This document shows positions 9,958-22,690 of a stretch of DNA of 64,000 nt, piece by piece. Under the pieces are notes generated by a model. The model had not been told where the DNA came from. It did not search any database and worked only from the letters and a program-made list of their open reading frames with translations. This DNA is from Primula veris (Eukaryota; Streptophyta; Magnoliopsida; Ericales; Primulaceae), in the NCBI GenBank assembly GCA_963682055.1, contig OY821745.1, positions 23,743,342-23,807,341 on the forward strand. Reading direction: 5' to 3'. Made by a program: the position numbers and the translations under genes. Within the stretch, counting starts at the first letter, position 1. The number at the start of each line of letters is the position of its first letter.

Positions 9958-12874
9958 TTTTTGTAAGTCGTCTATTTGGTCCAGACATTATCCTGGCCTT
10001 TCTAAAATATCCTAAAACAAACTTAATAAGATTTTAGTCTATTTGTTTTCATGTTATGTCCAAGCATTATCCTGACCCTTCTAACCAATTAATCGTCAAC
10101 AGTTTGGTTTTGGTTCTGTTTTGACCAAAATAATAATTAAAACCTAACTAATTTTGAAGAAAAATACTGTGTGTAAAAGTTTCACTAAGATATGAGTTTA
10201 TAACTATTTTATCACAAAATAAAACTAAATTGCATTTTTGATACAACTTATAAAGTTTGTACATTATAAACTGACTATATCGGTTTGCTTTGACTTGGTT
10301 CGGTTTCGAATCACTAAAACCACTAACCGAACCGATTAGATCGATTTATGGATTTATAAACCAAACCAACCCAAAAGACAATCCGGTTTGTTTGGTTTAT
10401 GATCGCTTGGTTCGGCTTTTTTTGTTCTCGTACCCCCTTGTGCATGGTTTTCTTTTGATTTTGTTAAAACTTAAAATGTGAGAAAGTGTGATCGTTCCTT
10501 TTTAATGTTAATTGGAATTAATGTTATTTTTAGTAGTTTAGGAGTACGAACGGACAAAATAGGCATGGTTTCACCCGAATCAAACATGGTGTACGTGGCC
10601 AAAATATACAATTTTGTACCGAACCAAATTTTATGCATCGGTTGATTCGATTGGGTTTCGATGGAAAAATAGGACAAATAGGTTTGGATCAAAGTTTTCC
10701 AAATTGTTCACTAATGGTTTTGGAAAACGATTTCACGTAACGTGTTTAAATCCTAACCATTTACACAATAACAATATATTAGAGCTTGAGGAATAATGAC
10801 AACCCAAAGATTCATGGTTATTTCTCAAAACTAATTTATTGTTGAAACTAGAAAGTACAGACCATCTAAAATAACTCTTTGTTCGTCTTTATATCTTTAG
10901 AAATACTAGTGAATGAAGAATTTAACTGGTTTATAAAGAAGGTACAAATAAAAATTCATAACATAATGCATTTTTTGTATATGAGTAAATGGGAAAGATT
11001 ACCGTTTTTTAGAGATAATGATCGCCATACATTTGCATCAATGTCTACATCATTTTCTAATCTGGATCCTCTGTACCCGCTTTCTTTTTTAACCCAATAT
11101 ATTTGTTAAAAAGGATTGAAAAAATTTATGCAATTACTATTATACATGTATCGATACACTCCAACAATGTAAAAAGTAGTATAAAATAATTAGTTAAATT
11201 AAAAAAATCGTTTAGGGCAAAATTATAGCCAAATATTATGAAATTTGCATAGAATATATTATAAAAGTCTATAAAAGTGTGTAACAAGTTGTAAAAATAT
11301 AAAATTTGGACAAAAATAAGCAAGGAAACACGAAAGATAACGAAAATAGGAGACAGAGGATCCGTACTCATCATTTTTCATTCTTGTAGACGCATCAGAA
11401 TTAGAGTTATGTTGAATGTGATACAATTCTTGTTAATCGACTTATTATATTCAAGCCCCAACAACGGTCACAAATGGATTGGTTGTGGTGAGCTGTAGAT
11501 TTGTCAAAATAATAACCACGTATAATGAGAATACCTTTCTTTCCATTAAATACTCACTACGTATTGATACAATGTTTCTAGTCTAAAATAAATAATTTAA
11601 TGTTACTTTTATTTTTTAATTATTGATTAATTTCATAATGGTTATGAATAACGTTGTACATATTATTTATATGTACGTATTAATGTGAAGATGATTTTGT
11701 GTAGTAGAAAATAATACAAAACACTTAAACGACTCGATTAAATTACTTCTTTTTTCGAATGTTTACCTTATTAAGCGGTCGGGGTCTTTACTAAAATTAA
11801 AATTACTAGATAAAAAAATAAACATTAAGTTACTAAAATCTTACACCCATTTTGAATCATTGGCAGAGCTACAATATACTGCAAACCCTTAAATTGAGTA
11901 TAATGCATCATTTTATACAAGCAAATCAAGGGTGGCCTCTTCGGTAGGAGGGGCAATCGCCTCTCGCCTCACGACTTCAAATACTTTCTAGGCGTAATGA
12001 CTGAAGGTCACAAAAATAATTAATTTCATTTTTATATATATATATATAACAAAAATATACGTGTAAATATATGCTAGTAAAAAAACTTCACCCCACCTAA
12101 ACCAATTTAAGACCGCCAAGCCCGAAACTTCTTGTGTTTCGAAAGTGAATCTATCAAATTTGATCAACCATTGACGCCATTAGAAACGTTTGCCGGTAAC
12201 CAAAGCCTCACGAAATAATCAAAAGGAAGGAGTAAGCATGACCATAACAAAGAAATCACACTTGGAAAGGGTGTGTCAGATCAGTTAAGTCTTCCGGTCT
12301 TAGATCGTCCCGAATTCAAATTTATTGTATTTTGCCTCTACACATCTTCACTTTGTTTCCTGGGCTCTGTGATACTATTTGTTATGGGATGAAGTCTATC
12401 TTAGAAATAATAATTCTTATTTGCTTTTGCCTTAAAATATTTTAGCGTGTCGAAGCACGCATATGATTACGTGATCGAAGATTTTTTCTTCAAAAAAATG
12501 CAAGGAGAATGAAGTTAAGATGACTGTGGATTTAAAAAACATCTCCCACCTTTTCTAACATATTTTATAAACATTCTTGTGATAATGATGTCATCTCACC
12601 TTAGAAGAGTTATGATGGCTAATAATTTGTATCTTAATTATCTTCCTCGGACCAAATGTATACATATTTCATAATTGTCATGTTTGCGGTATAAAAGGTG
12701 GTATAGGATTAATAGTATCGTGAGACACACCTTATATATATATGAATTGTTTATTTACACAAATTGTTTACACAAATTGCATTCGGTGTTATATAAAATA
12801 TAATACAAATTATGTTAATAAAGGGTAACTAATAACACATATATGAAGGTATTATTTATCACACTAATAGTACA
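9958..12874. other. AT-rich spacer without a recognised gene
   Basis: No convincing coding region. 10270-10440 and 10560-10690 are enriched in GGTTCGGTTT / AACCGAACC motifs on both strands, a common texture of decayed plant repeats. Short open frames of 60-80 codons (for example at 10290, 10614 and 10879) show no recognisable motif. Confidence 0.6.
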
Positions 12875-13423
12875 TGTTGGAAAAACCTTTGGTTTTATTT
12901 TGTTTTGTTTTGAATGCAATTAAGTTGTAGGAGTTTCAAAACTTTTATATCCCCATATTGATGGCTTTCATGAGTTACAAAGTTTGCATAAATATGATGG
13001 TATTTCATCATTTTTCTAATCTTTTGATGACAAGAAAAATAAATATCATATACACATGCACACATGCACATATGCATACATATAGAGAGAGTATCTCACC
13101 ACCAACGGCCGGACCGTGGCTCGGTGTCATTTCCGCCGAGTCACATGTGATAGACGTTGTACCTTGGAAATGAAGTGTCCCACTTAGGCAGAAGCAGAGG
13201 TGACTAAATTTAATCCATTTAAGCGAATTGTCGAAATATCGTTTAAGCGAAACTGCTTGCAGTTATCTCGTCTCGGATTTTAGTCCATTTCGGTATCATT
13301 TACTTTCTTTTATGTTAAAACTTTTATTTGATATTTATATTATATTTGAGGATTTTATTTTCTGTTTATTTTTCCATTTCTTTTCCATAGAAATTATTGT
13401 GTTTATTTACATTATAGCCAAAA
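12875..13423 (+). repeat. 5' LTR of copia element A
   Basis: Starts TGTTGGAAAAACC and ends near GCCAAAA, where element B has CCAACA. Matches 20198-20716 throughout, including the CACCACCAACGGCC and CTTTTCCATAGAAATTATTG-type segments. Short open frames here are repeated with the LTR in each copy and look non-genic. Confidence 0.85.
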
Positions 13424-14221
13424 GTCTTAAACGATATTTTTATGTTTGATACGTTAATACAATAATTTCGGTGTATAGATTTACAGAAATTATTTTCGTG
13501 GCTAAGACAGTTGTTTGGAAAATAATTTTCTAACAAATACTGGTTTTAAGAATTTGGCGTTTACGACTGAATTGTCGAAAACGGTTTTTGTTTGTTTTAC
13601 AATTTTTGAGGGTTTTGCGAAAATCCTTATGTTCGGTTTTATACCGTCACATATGTATAGTCGCACTTTATTAGCATGTATAATTTGTGATTTGGTTTAG
13701 ACTATTTTTTTGCTTGTGTACACTGTGCATGCATGATTAAGTATGAGTTTTGCCCATTAATATGTTTATCTGTTAAATATATGAAACGAGTAAGTAATGG
13801 GCAGCATTAATTATTGTCATGTGAATAATTATTTGTAACATATGAAACGGCATTTGGTAATAAACCCTTGTGGATTTATTGGTTCTATGTGTAGAATTAA
13901 AATCGTACATTATATGTTTTGATGCATTTTGTGTATACTTGTGTATAAGCATGCTTAGATATATTTTTGTGTCAGGTATGAAGTTGCATGTAAATACACG
14001 TACATGACTTATTTGTTTATGGTTGCAAGAGTTATGGTTTGTTTTGATAAGCTCAGAACAACATGAATTTATTAGCATGCATTTGTGTATTGTATCATAT
14101 GTATGTTCAGCATATGTATATTAGTTTAGTAGTACTAAAGATCATATTTGGTTGTGATTTTAGAATATATTTTATCATCTTTTGGATTTTGAGAAAATCT
14201 AAAATCTGTTTAGTGATGTTC

Positions 14222-15895
14222 TAATGATTAAAAGTGTTTGCCAAACGCGGCTACAAGACGTGATAGTTTTGACAATTTTATTAAAAGAAAATAAACAATA
14301 ATAATTTGCCCGTAGGCTACATCCTCGAAAAATAGTTTAAAGAAATAAAACGATTCAAGAAGTCCAACCCATGCGCTACCTCGCTAATGCTCCTATTCAA
14401 ACGCCTCAACCTAAGTTATACCTGAAAAACAAAACTGTAACGGTGAGTCCCACTCACATACATAGACGGGACGGCACCACAAAATACCGTCACTCCATCT
14501 CATAAATGCAAGAACTCACAAACAACAACTACGATAATCAACGTATAAAAAGAACTAATAATAACATTGTACAACGAAAGGAATTAAATAAACATCTATA
14601 GCAAACATGGACCTCTCACGCCACCTACCCCAGTCCGTAAGATAGGTCATTTTCTATCCCCTCGGCCGTCTTATCCCCGGAATTAGGAAGAGACATAGAC
14701 CATTGCTAACATAAAAGTAGATTTAAAGTGCGCACTTGGACCTCTCATGCCACTCGTCCCAGTCCGTAAGACGAGTCATTCCCTATCCCCTCGCCCGTCT
14801 TATGTCCCCGGAATTAGGAAGAGACATAGACCATTGCTAACATAAAAATAAATAAAGTGTACACTATGACCTCTCATTCCACTCGCCCCAGTCCGTAAGA
14901 CGAGTCATTCCCTATCCTCTCAGCCGTCTATTGTCCCCGGAATTAGGAAGAGACAGAGACCATTGCCACTAATCTAAATCACAAGGTCTCGGCCAATAAT
15001 ATAAAACCATTCAATTATCACATTCTCATACGTCACTTAACGTAATTCAACATAACCCATAAGCATAGGTGCTAGATTCACAACTAGCCAAACAAGTCCA
15101 ATCAACTTAAAAACTCATTCAGGCATATTAACGAACACCTTATATGCATAAACTACAATTATTCTTTATTCAACATAAAATTACCCAATTTCATCGACAA
15201 CTATATAATCACATAATCAACTCATAAAACATGCAAACCCATCCATAATCTCATTAATTCGAAATTAATATGTCTCAAGTCTCAACTTCTACAATTCAAA
15301 TAATGGAATTAAAAGTACAACAAATAAACCTCAATTAACAAATATAATTAATATAAAAGGCAAAAAACCCCAATTTATAATAAACACAAAACCTAATCCT
15401 AACATACACCCTCGTCTAGTCGCAATGGATAACCCCCGTTACCTTAAAGCGTAGAGGAGATGCTTCCGGTAAGAACCAGCTAAAGTGGTTTCTTCTTCTT
15501 CTTCGTAAGTTTTGAAATCTCCCTTCTCTCTCTTTTTCTCTCTTTTCTCTTTGTTTTAGGTTACTGTTTTAAAAGAAGGAATTGAAGATATAAAAACTGT
15601 TTTGAGAAAGTTTGTGGAAGCGAACTATTTGGTCCCAAAAGTTCTAAAAGTTAACTCATTATCCAAAAATATTATTTTATTACTCAAAAATAACAAATTT
15701 TTAGAAACAAAACTATTGGGTCCTTTTTATTTATAAAATTAGTAACAGGTTTTAAAAATAAAGTTTTTCGGAAGAGTTTCGGTTTTTGGCTAAAAATTAG
15801 TCGAGTGACCGGTTTTTGGTAAAATTTGTATAAAACGTTTTTGGATACATTAAATCATGAATAAAACCATTTATAAAAATACGGGATGTTACAAC
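14222..15895 (-). repeat. Truncated LTR of the gypsy family, reversed, inside copia A
   Basis: Reverse complement of the LTR at 6576-8546, from about 8400 back to its TGTAACATCC start (here GGGATGTTACA at 15885-15895). About 146 bp of the LTR's 3' end is missing on the left. It contains the three-unit array but only one copy of the 66-bp segment. Clearly more diverged from the young element than that element's two LTRs are from each other. Confidence 0.88.
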
Positions 15896-15929
15896 GTTAG
15901 AAGCATGTAACAAGAGTATATGGTGTTTG

Positions 15930-15932
<3 letters not shown>

Positions 15933-15989
<57 letters not shown>
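15933..15989. repeat. (TA)n microsatellite
   Basis: About 28 uninterrupted TA units next to the end of the truncated gypsy LTR. Confidence 0.95.
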
Positions 15990-15993
<4 letters not shown>

Positions 15994-18479
15994 AATGCAC
16001 GTAGAATGCTTTGCATGCATGATTGGATTTACTTTATTTCATATATTGGAATTCTATTCTCATGACAAATTGAATATGTAGTCTTGTATATGTATGTTGC
16101 TCCAGTAACGTTGAATATCCATATTTGGTTGGCAGAATCAATTTTTTGAGTTTAGGTAATTATGTTTATGATTACTACTCCTAGTGGATTTGTTTGGCTT
16201 TGAATAATATATGTACACGTAACTTGTGTAGTAGATTTACATGTGATATTGACTTAGATTTTGTCTTTATGTTAATTTCAATTGTAGCAAATGCTTAGTA
16301 TTACATTAGTGACCAGTGTAACGTAAGGTACAATACTTATTTGGCTAGAAATTATCATGTGTAAGAAACCAGTAGTGTGAGTCTGGTCTGTGGTATTTGA
16401 AACGTATAAGCTAGATTTTGATTTAATGTGCTTTTAAGTTTCAAAACGCTTTTGGAACGTTACTAACTTACTATATAATAAATCATGTGGATTTTTTTAG
16501 TAGTGACTTATTACATTTATTTATTTATGAGTAATCTGGTTAGATAACTAGATAATATTGTTAGCGGGTTTATACATATTAATTGTTTTCATATTAATAA
16601 AAGAACTAACAATTTCCAATAAGTGTTTGTATAGTCATATGGATCTATATAATCGAATCGGAGGATTAATGTTTTCGAAATAGTTCGTGTAAAAACATTA
16701 ATTTGGGGCTTACGAAAGAACTAGTTTCGAAATAGTTCTTGTAAAACCATTTTATGATTTTCAGAATTTGGGCTTACGAGAGAACAGTTTGAATTCTGAG
16801 ACTGTTCTTTGTAAAATCAGATTTATCTGGTGTTTACGGCTGAATAATCTTTCAGAATTTGATGATATTTTTCGGGAATGAACTAGAATAATCTTGCAAA
16901 ATCAATTTATTGAAACCATGCGTGGTTATAGAAATTTGGTGTTTGCAAAGAAGGAGTTTTAGTTTCATTTTTCGAAATTAGATTGTGCGTGTATGTTATT
17001 TGAGATAACCAACAATTTTATACTGGAAATGTCCGGAACACAATGGTGCTGGAACTGACCAGAACATTATGTGTGCCGGTGTAACTCCTATTAATTTTGC
17101 ATTAGTGCATATTAATGACGGGGTTTACAAATTTAAAATCATCATTATTAAAGACACTAATGTGGTGATATAATGGGTGGTATCCTTATTAATTATGATC
17201 TATTGCAATTTAATTTGGAGGGTTACAAAATTTGTAACGGTAATCATTAATGAGATTAATGACGAGTATTTATAACTTCTTATTAATTGTGATTAATGGC
17301 AATTTAATTTGGAGAGTTATGAAGTATTGTAACGACAGTTATTATTGGCAGTTATGGAGAGTTTTATAAGCTATCTACGAATTACAATGACGAGTCGGTT
17401 ATATATTTGGATGAAAAGTTATTTAATAACCAACTTTGTTCATCCAATATCAAATAATTTGATGATTAAACAAATTATAAATGGTCGTTGAGTTTTATTT
17501 TAAGAATAAACAAATGTCGGCTATTTTATTATTTGTTGAAATAACATTTTATTAATTTGCTTAAACAACATTTAATAATTTGTTGAAATTAACATCTTAT
17601 TTATTTGTTGGAAAAAAACATTTAAAAATTTATTGAAATAATATATTATTAATTTGTTAGTAAAATATATTTTGAATATGTTGAGTTTGCTATTATTGAG
17701 AATAGTAATTTAGTAATATTATATTACTATTATTATGGGACAACTCAAGTGTCCCCAAATGTGGAGGTAACCTATCGATACAGTACATCGAGAATCTAGT
17801 CATGCCCCAACGTGTCTGCGGGCGAGTGGGATAATACCTAATAGTTCAGTGGTATAGACCTTAAACGTCTGAAATAAATGATACAATTCATTTACCACCT
17901 TGAAACCGGTTAAGTTTCTCAATTAAAACGTGCATGTCCTGAGTGAGGACAAAGGGAATGCACGAACTGTGGTGGTGTTGATGTGTGGAAACGTTTTAAA
18001 TGTTTGGAATTCCACTAACAAGTGCAAGCATACTAATCTAAATCATAACTAGTGGTTTTGAAACTTAAGTGCAGTAGCCTTTCGATAGCCAAAACACTAG
18101 GATAAGATTGTCATAAGTTTGCTTGTTTGTGGCAATACATGAGGGACTATTTGTTCAAAATGAGCATTTTAGTCGATACTCTTGTGGTCAATAATGGCAT
18201 GTTGAGTTATTCAACTAAGTTACTGATTCGACATGGTATAGTAGGTCATAAAAATATAAAACCATAAAGGTTTTGTTTTTCTAAATCTATTTTTTAAATT
18301 GAAACATAAATAGAAGTTTGTGTTTGAAGCAATGTATTGCTAAGTCTTCGGTTCGAAGTTTTGAACGGAGTACATAATCTACTGGTTTGGTGCATTTGAG
18401 ATGTGTACAAACCAAGAAGGGGTTAAAAAGTATTTCCTCAATTTATTGATGGTTGTACTAAACACTGATATGTCTTCTT

Positions 18480-19030
18480 GATGAGAAATAAAGACAAATC
18501 AGTCGAGATATTCATTCAAGTAAGAATGAATACGAGAATCCTATTGTTGAGCATTAAGGCTTGTCAGAAAACATGGTTTAATCATGGGTGTTTTGTTTGT
18601 GTTAATCTACCAACTTTAACCCAATGATTAAGAGTTAATCATTAAATTATAGACTATTCTTGGACGTGTTAGATATTGTCTAACTAGTTCTGAAATGGTA
18701 TATTCACATGGTTATGAATACATGGTCAGTGTGAATGAAACGGTGAACATGAGACACCATTCACACAATTGTGTTGTTGGAATGACACTAATCATTAAAG
18801 AACGACTTATTATGCTCTCGAGAAAAAAATGTAGTTGTTAAAGGATGAATGTCATGTTGATAAACTCAGAATTTATGCAGGAAGTGAGCTTTTCGCAAGC
18901 TATGTGTTGAACAAACTACCGCTTAGGAAGTTGTACCAAACAACTAGAATTATAGAAGGCATGGTGTCTGACTATAAGTTCGTGAAAGTTTGGTTCTACC
19001 TAAGAAAAATCTCAATTCTTATTCCTTGAA
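18480..19030 (+). pseudogene. Copia integrase remnant (element A)
   Basis: A 64-codon open piece at 18835-19029 includes ASYVLNKLPLRKLYQT and KVWFYLRK. These resemble the conserved copia integrase segment (A-x-Y-x-LN-K/R-x-P ... KT ... F/Y-KVWGC). Upstream, about 18420-18560 has reading-frame fragments like the YVYLMRSK integrase segment, better seen in element B. Stops and frameshifts are frequent. The call rests on motif likeness and on conservation with B. Confidence 0.7.
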
Positions 19031-19409
19031 GGACTTAGATAGAACCGAAAACGGTAGATTGTTGTTCATCGGATAAGCACTAAAGGTAGTGTTAATCGGT
19101 TTCTAGTGCATAAGTCGGATGACTTTTAAAGTGCATATAGATTATTGATCTATGCCTGAGAAACATATTTTCTTTAAGAGAATCTTTTCCACAAAACTCT
19201 AACGCCTCGCGAGTGTGCACAATACGTTGAGGGTTCAAATCATTATGCTACCCAAGACAAGTAAACACTCAAACGGTGCTGTAAATGTGTGGGCAAGTGA
19301 ATCTTATAAGAAAAATGAAGTGACTCGGCATAGTAAAAGGGTGAGAAAGGAAACTTTTGTCGACCCTTGACCTTCATGAGTGAAGGAGAATCGGCGACAT
19401 TGAAATAAT

Positions 19410-19625
19410 CAAAGTAATTGTATAATGGTAAGTCCCAATAAAGTCATGACATAGTCGTTAAAGACACAAGTCCGCAAAAAGGAATTGCTAGTAAAGAGTG
19501 TGGTATCCTTAGACTTTGTAAAGCCTAACGATAATAATGTGAATCCATATACAAAATGCTTGACTCGCGGAGGAGTCGAACCATCATCGAGAAAAATGGG
19601 GGTTGAAGCCTAATAAATTGAAAAC
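19410..19625 (+). pseudogene. Copia RNase H remnant (element A)
   Basis: Frame fragments read NGKS, then a VVSLDF-like segment, then DNN-x-x-PYTKCLTRG, matching the end of copia RNase H (YNGKSRHI ... SKDN-x-ADPLTK). Frame-broken. The sequence just upstream joins two regions that lie ~720 bp apart in element B, marking the internal deletion. Confidence 0.7.
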
Positions 19626-20185
19626 CTTCACATAACTTACCCAACCTGTACTGGAAACTTCAGTCTCAGGTTCAATGGAAAAACTGAACTGTGCGGATGA
19701 CCAAAAAAATCACTCGAGAACATAAGTTCTCACCCCATTTGTATGATGAAATAGTGATAGACTTGTACCATTTTAAGGGTGAGCATGAGGCTCTTAATGA
19801 ATCAAGTATCTCGAAGATCGAGTAGGGTGAGTCAGGACACCTTTGACTTGAAATCACCTATAACGAGTGTGTATAGACGATACTATGTGATGATCTAGGG
19901 CTAAATCACTAGAGCACTCGGATGATTTGCCAAGGCAGTGCAGGACCAAATATGGATAACAACTAAAGGGTCTAGTAAGTGGTATAGAGAAAGCACTGTG
20001 CGGTTATTATTTTGGTATACACAAAATGCTAAGGGTTCAAACCATTACTCTACCTAAGGCAACTATATCCGAAAGGAATTTCGCTATGGCAGGTTCAAGG
20101 CTCACGCTACCTGTTCTTATGCAGTGAATTCTCGTGGTTCTCTCGATTACATTTAATTTCACTTTGCATGTTTAATGATTGCATT

Positions 20186-20197
20186 CATGTGGGGGAT
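20186..20197 (+). other. Polypurine tract of copia A
   Basis: CATGTGGGGGAT immediately precedes the 3' LTR; the same tract precedes the 3' LTR of element B. Confidence 0.75.
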
Positions 20198-20716
20198 TGT
20201 TGGAAAAACCATTGGTTTTGTTTTGTTTTGAATGCAATTACGTTGTAGGAGTTTCAAAACTTTTATATCCTCATATTGATGGCTTTCATGAGTTACAAAG
20301 TTTGCATAAATATGATGGTCTTTCATCATTTTTCTAAGCTATTGATGACAAGAAAAATACATATTATATACACATGCACACATTCACATATGAATACATA
20401 GAGAGAGAGTACCATACCACCAATGGCCCGACCGTGGCTCGGTACCGTTTCCGCCGAGTCACATGTGATAGACGTTGTATCTTGAGAACGAAGTGACCAT
20501 TTAGCCAGAAACAGAAGTGGCGGGGCAAATATCGTTTAAGGAAAAATGCTTGCAGTTAACTAGTCTCGGACTTTAGTCTATTTCGGTATCATTTACATTC
20601 TTTTATGTTAAAACTTGTATTTGATATTTATATTATATTTGAGTATTTTATTTTCTGTTTATTTGTCAATTTTTTTTCCGTAAAAATTATAGTGTTTATT
20701 TACAACATACCCAATA
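20198..20716 (+). repeat. 3' LTR of copia element A
   Basis: Starts TGTTGGAAAAACC and ends near ACCCAATA. Shares length and landmarks with 12875-13423; clearly diverged, with small indels. Confidence 0.85.
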
Positions 20717-20750
20717 GTAACTAGTTATAAATTATAGCCTATTATATTAT

Positions 20751-21169
20751 GGGAAAAATGCTAAAATGGTACCTAACCTATCAGCTTTTAGTGATCTGGT
20801 ACCCAACCTAACAGACTTTCTAATTTGGTACCTAACCTATACATTTCGCTCTAATTTGGTACCCAACCTAACACTTTTTCCAATTCGCGGTACCCGACGT
20901 ATATGTTTCGCTCTAATTTGGTACCCAACCTATACGTATACAGTCCAATTAAAGGACTCAATCTGTCTTCGATCAACGGTTTTTAACGCATAGGTTGGGT
21001 ACCAAATTAGAAAAAAATGTTAGGTTGGGTACCAAATTAGAAAAAGTGTTAGTTTGGGTACCAAATTAGAGCGAAATGTATAGGTTGGGTACCAATTTAG
21101 AAAGTGTGTTAGGTTGGGTACCAAATCACTAAAAGTTAATAGGTTGGATACCATTTTAAGAATTTTCCC
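20751..21169. mobile_element. Foldback MITE with 10-bp target duplication (Mutator-like)
   Basis: The 419-bp element starts GGGAAAAATGCTAAAATGG and ends CCATTTTAAGAATTTTCCC. The two halves are inverted copies over almost the full length. Each arm is built from modules with TGGTACCCAACCTA (or its complement) spaced 25-35 bp apart. It is flanked by perfect ATTATATTAT copies at 20741-20750 and 21170-21179. A 9-11 bp duplication is typical of Mutator-like elements; the superfamily is inferred from this. A 75-codon frame at 20766 is only the repeat read through. Confidence 0.88.
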
Positions 21170-21179
21170 ATTATATTAT

Positions 21180-21721
21180 CATGTAAACAAACCTGACACT
21201 CAAATTACAAAAATGTTATGCCTGCCTTTAAGAGTATTATTGGCTTTTACAATTTTAGTAACCAACATTTATGTTTTATGAACTTAGCAACAAACTAATT
21301 TCCATACAATTAAGGGTCCCACAACCATAAATCGACGAAATTTCATTCCGTATGTCTCGCATTTAGGATCTTGTAACGAAAGTCGACAGAATTGCACTCA
21401 CCATAATATAATATGTGATCAAACGTGACCAACCGGCACTTTTGTCATTCTGTCCACCGTCATTCCCTTTAAGTAGATGAAATTAGGCAGTTCATTGTCT
21501 AAATATAATATAAAAAAAATACTAATACTTTACCAACTTTACAAACTAAGAAAATTCGCAATATCTATGTAATATTTATTCATGGATTGCCTAGATATGC
21601 CATCGGCTACAGATATGATATTATTTAATTTTGTATTCGATTTCTATTATTTTTTTGTGTATTTATCATTTAGTTATTTTGTTTATTTTTGTTGTTTATC
21701 TACTTAACTTGTATATTACAG
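21180..21721. other. AT-rich spacer before PMD remnant
   Basis: No gene recognised. An earlier exon of the plant-mobile-domain gene could lie here, but no matching peptide was seen. Confidence 0.4.
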
Positions 21722-22690
21722 ATGGAAAATGTGGAGGTTTGCTAATCCTAAACTATATGTCTCCGGCCATAATGTGGTCCATTTACGGGACCATTTTGAC
21801 CAGATATCGCATGGACAAGTAAATTTTCACCTTCTTATTTTCTACCTGTAATTGCTACATATTATATGTTGTATATGATTGCATCTTAGTCTTATTTCGA
21901 TATTACATACTTGGATATTATTTAATTTTTGAAGCAGTTTTTTACACATCTTTTAAGCTGGTTTTAAACAGCTCCTTTTTAAAAACAGCTTGTAAGTTGT
22001 TTTTAAAACAGCTATTAAGCTATTTTTTTTACACAGCTATTAAGATTTTTTTTAAACAACTTGTAAGCTATTTTTACACATCTTTTAAGCTGTTTTTTAC
22101 ACAGCTATTAAGCTGTTTTTTACACAGCCACTAAGTTGTTTTTAAACATCTATTAAGCTGTTTTTAAATAGCTTGTACGCTGTTTTTAAACAACTTAAAC
22201 AACTTTTTTTAAACAGCTATTAAGTTGTTTTTAACAGAGCTTTTAAGCTGTTTTGTACATAGCTTTTTAACTTATGTTTACATATTCTTACAATAATTTT
22301 GCGGATTACAGATAGTCCGACAGCCTTACGGGAACATCGATGACTATCCGGAATATTGCATGTGGGGTCATGATATGTGGCATTCCTGCGTTCCACTCAT
22401 TTGTAATGAGAAGATTGAGTTCTATTCCGCAGACAGGTTCAGGAGGCAGTTTGGTTTTGTTCAGGTTGTCCCTACGAATATTTAGAAACCCAATCAGGGT
22501 CACGACAAGGATAGAATATATGAGAATAAATCTGACTAAAAGCACGATTCGCCTGAACTTTTCAACGAGTTTATAAACCGTGTGGAATGACCGCCACAAC
22601 CGACTTATTAATGGTGACTTAGGTACGTCGGATCTACGGTTTGCAGTGTAAATACACTTGGATACACTATCCATAAAAATCCGCCAACAA
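21722..22690 (+). pseudogene. Plant mobile domain (PMD) protein remnant
   Basis: Two exon-like pieces join in phase. 21722-21818 follows an ACAG acceptor and ends at a GTAAAT donor. 22312-22485 follows another ACAG. The second reads WHSCVPLICNEKIEF, then RFRRQFGFVQVVP, which matches the PMD consensus (W-x-x-RVPLI ... DRV-RQFG--Q-IP). Proteins of this family include MAIN/MAIL1 and the PP7-like phosphatase long forms; many copies are carried by transposons. A TAG stops the frame at 22483. The C-terminal W-N-D-R-x-x-R-L motif reappears in a shifted frame near 22587. So the gene is broken by at least a stop and a frameshift. It lies 500 bp upstream of the transposase-OTU remnant on the same strand. 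Confidence 0.72.
21940..22270 (+). repeat. Minisatellite of TTTTTAAACAGCTATTAAGC-like units in the PMD intron
   Basis: About fifteen degenerate 18-25 bp units containing AGCT, poly-T and ACAGCTATTAAG fill the presumed intron between the two PMD exon pieces. Confidence 0.8.

Larger units (their letters stand above)
12875..20716 (+). mobile_element. Degenerate Ty1/copia element A
   Basis: Flanked by direct LTRs (12875-13423 and 20198-20716) beginning TGTTGGAAAAACC; the right one is preceded by the polypurine tract ATGTGGGGGAT. The inner sequence aligns over most of its length with element B (55285-61984). Coding remnants are at 18480-19030 (integrase) and 19420-19620 (RNase H). All frames are broken, so it is not autonomous. 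A foreign gypsy LTR (14222-15895) is inserted. Relative to B it lacks about 720 bp (59950-60660 in B) covering RT and RNase H sequence. The flanks read GTACA and GTAAC, at best an imperfect target duplication. Confidence 0.85.

Noticed and set aside
12245..12345. Possible tRNA-derived SINE head
   Set aside because: CCGAATTCAAATT only weakly resembles a B box; no A box, tail or target duplication found.
20766..20993. 75-codon frame with repeated VPNL
   Set aside because: Reads through TGGTACCCAACCTA modules of the foldback element.
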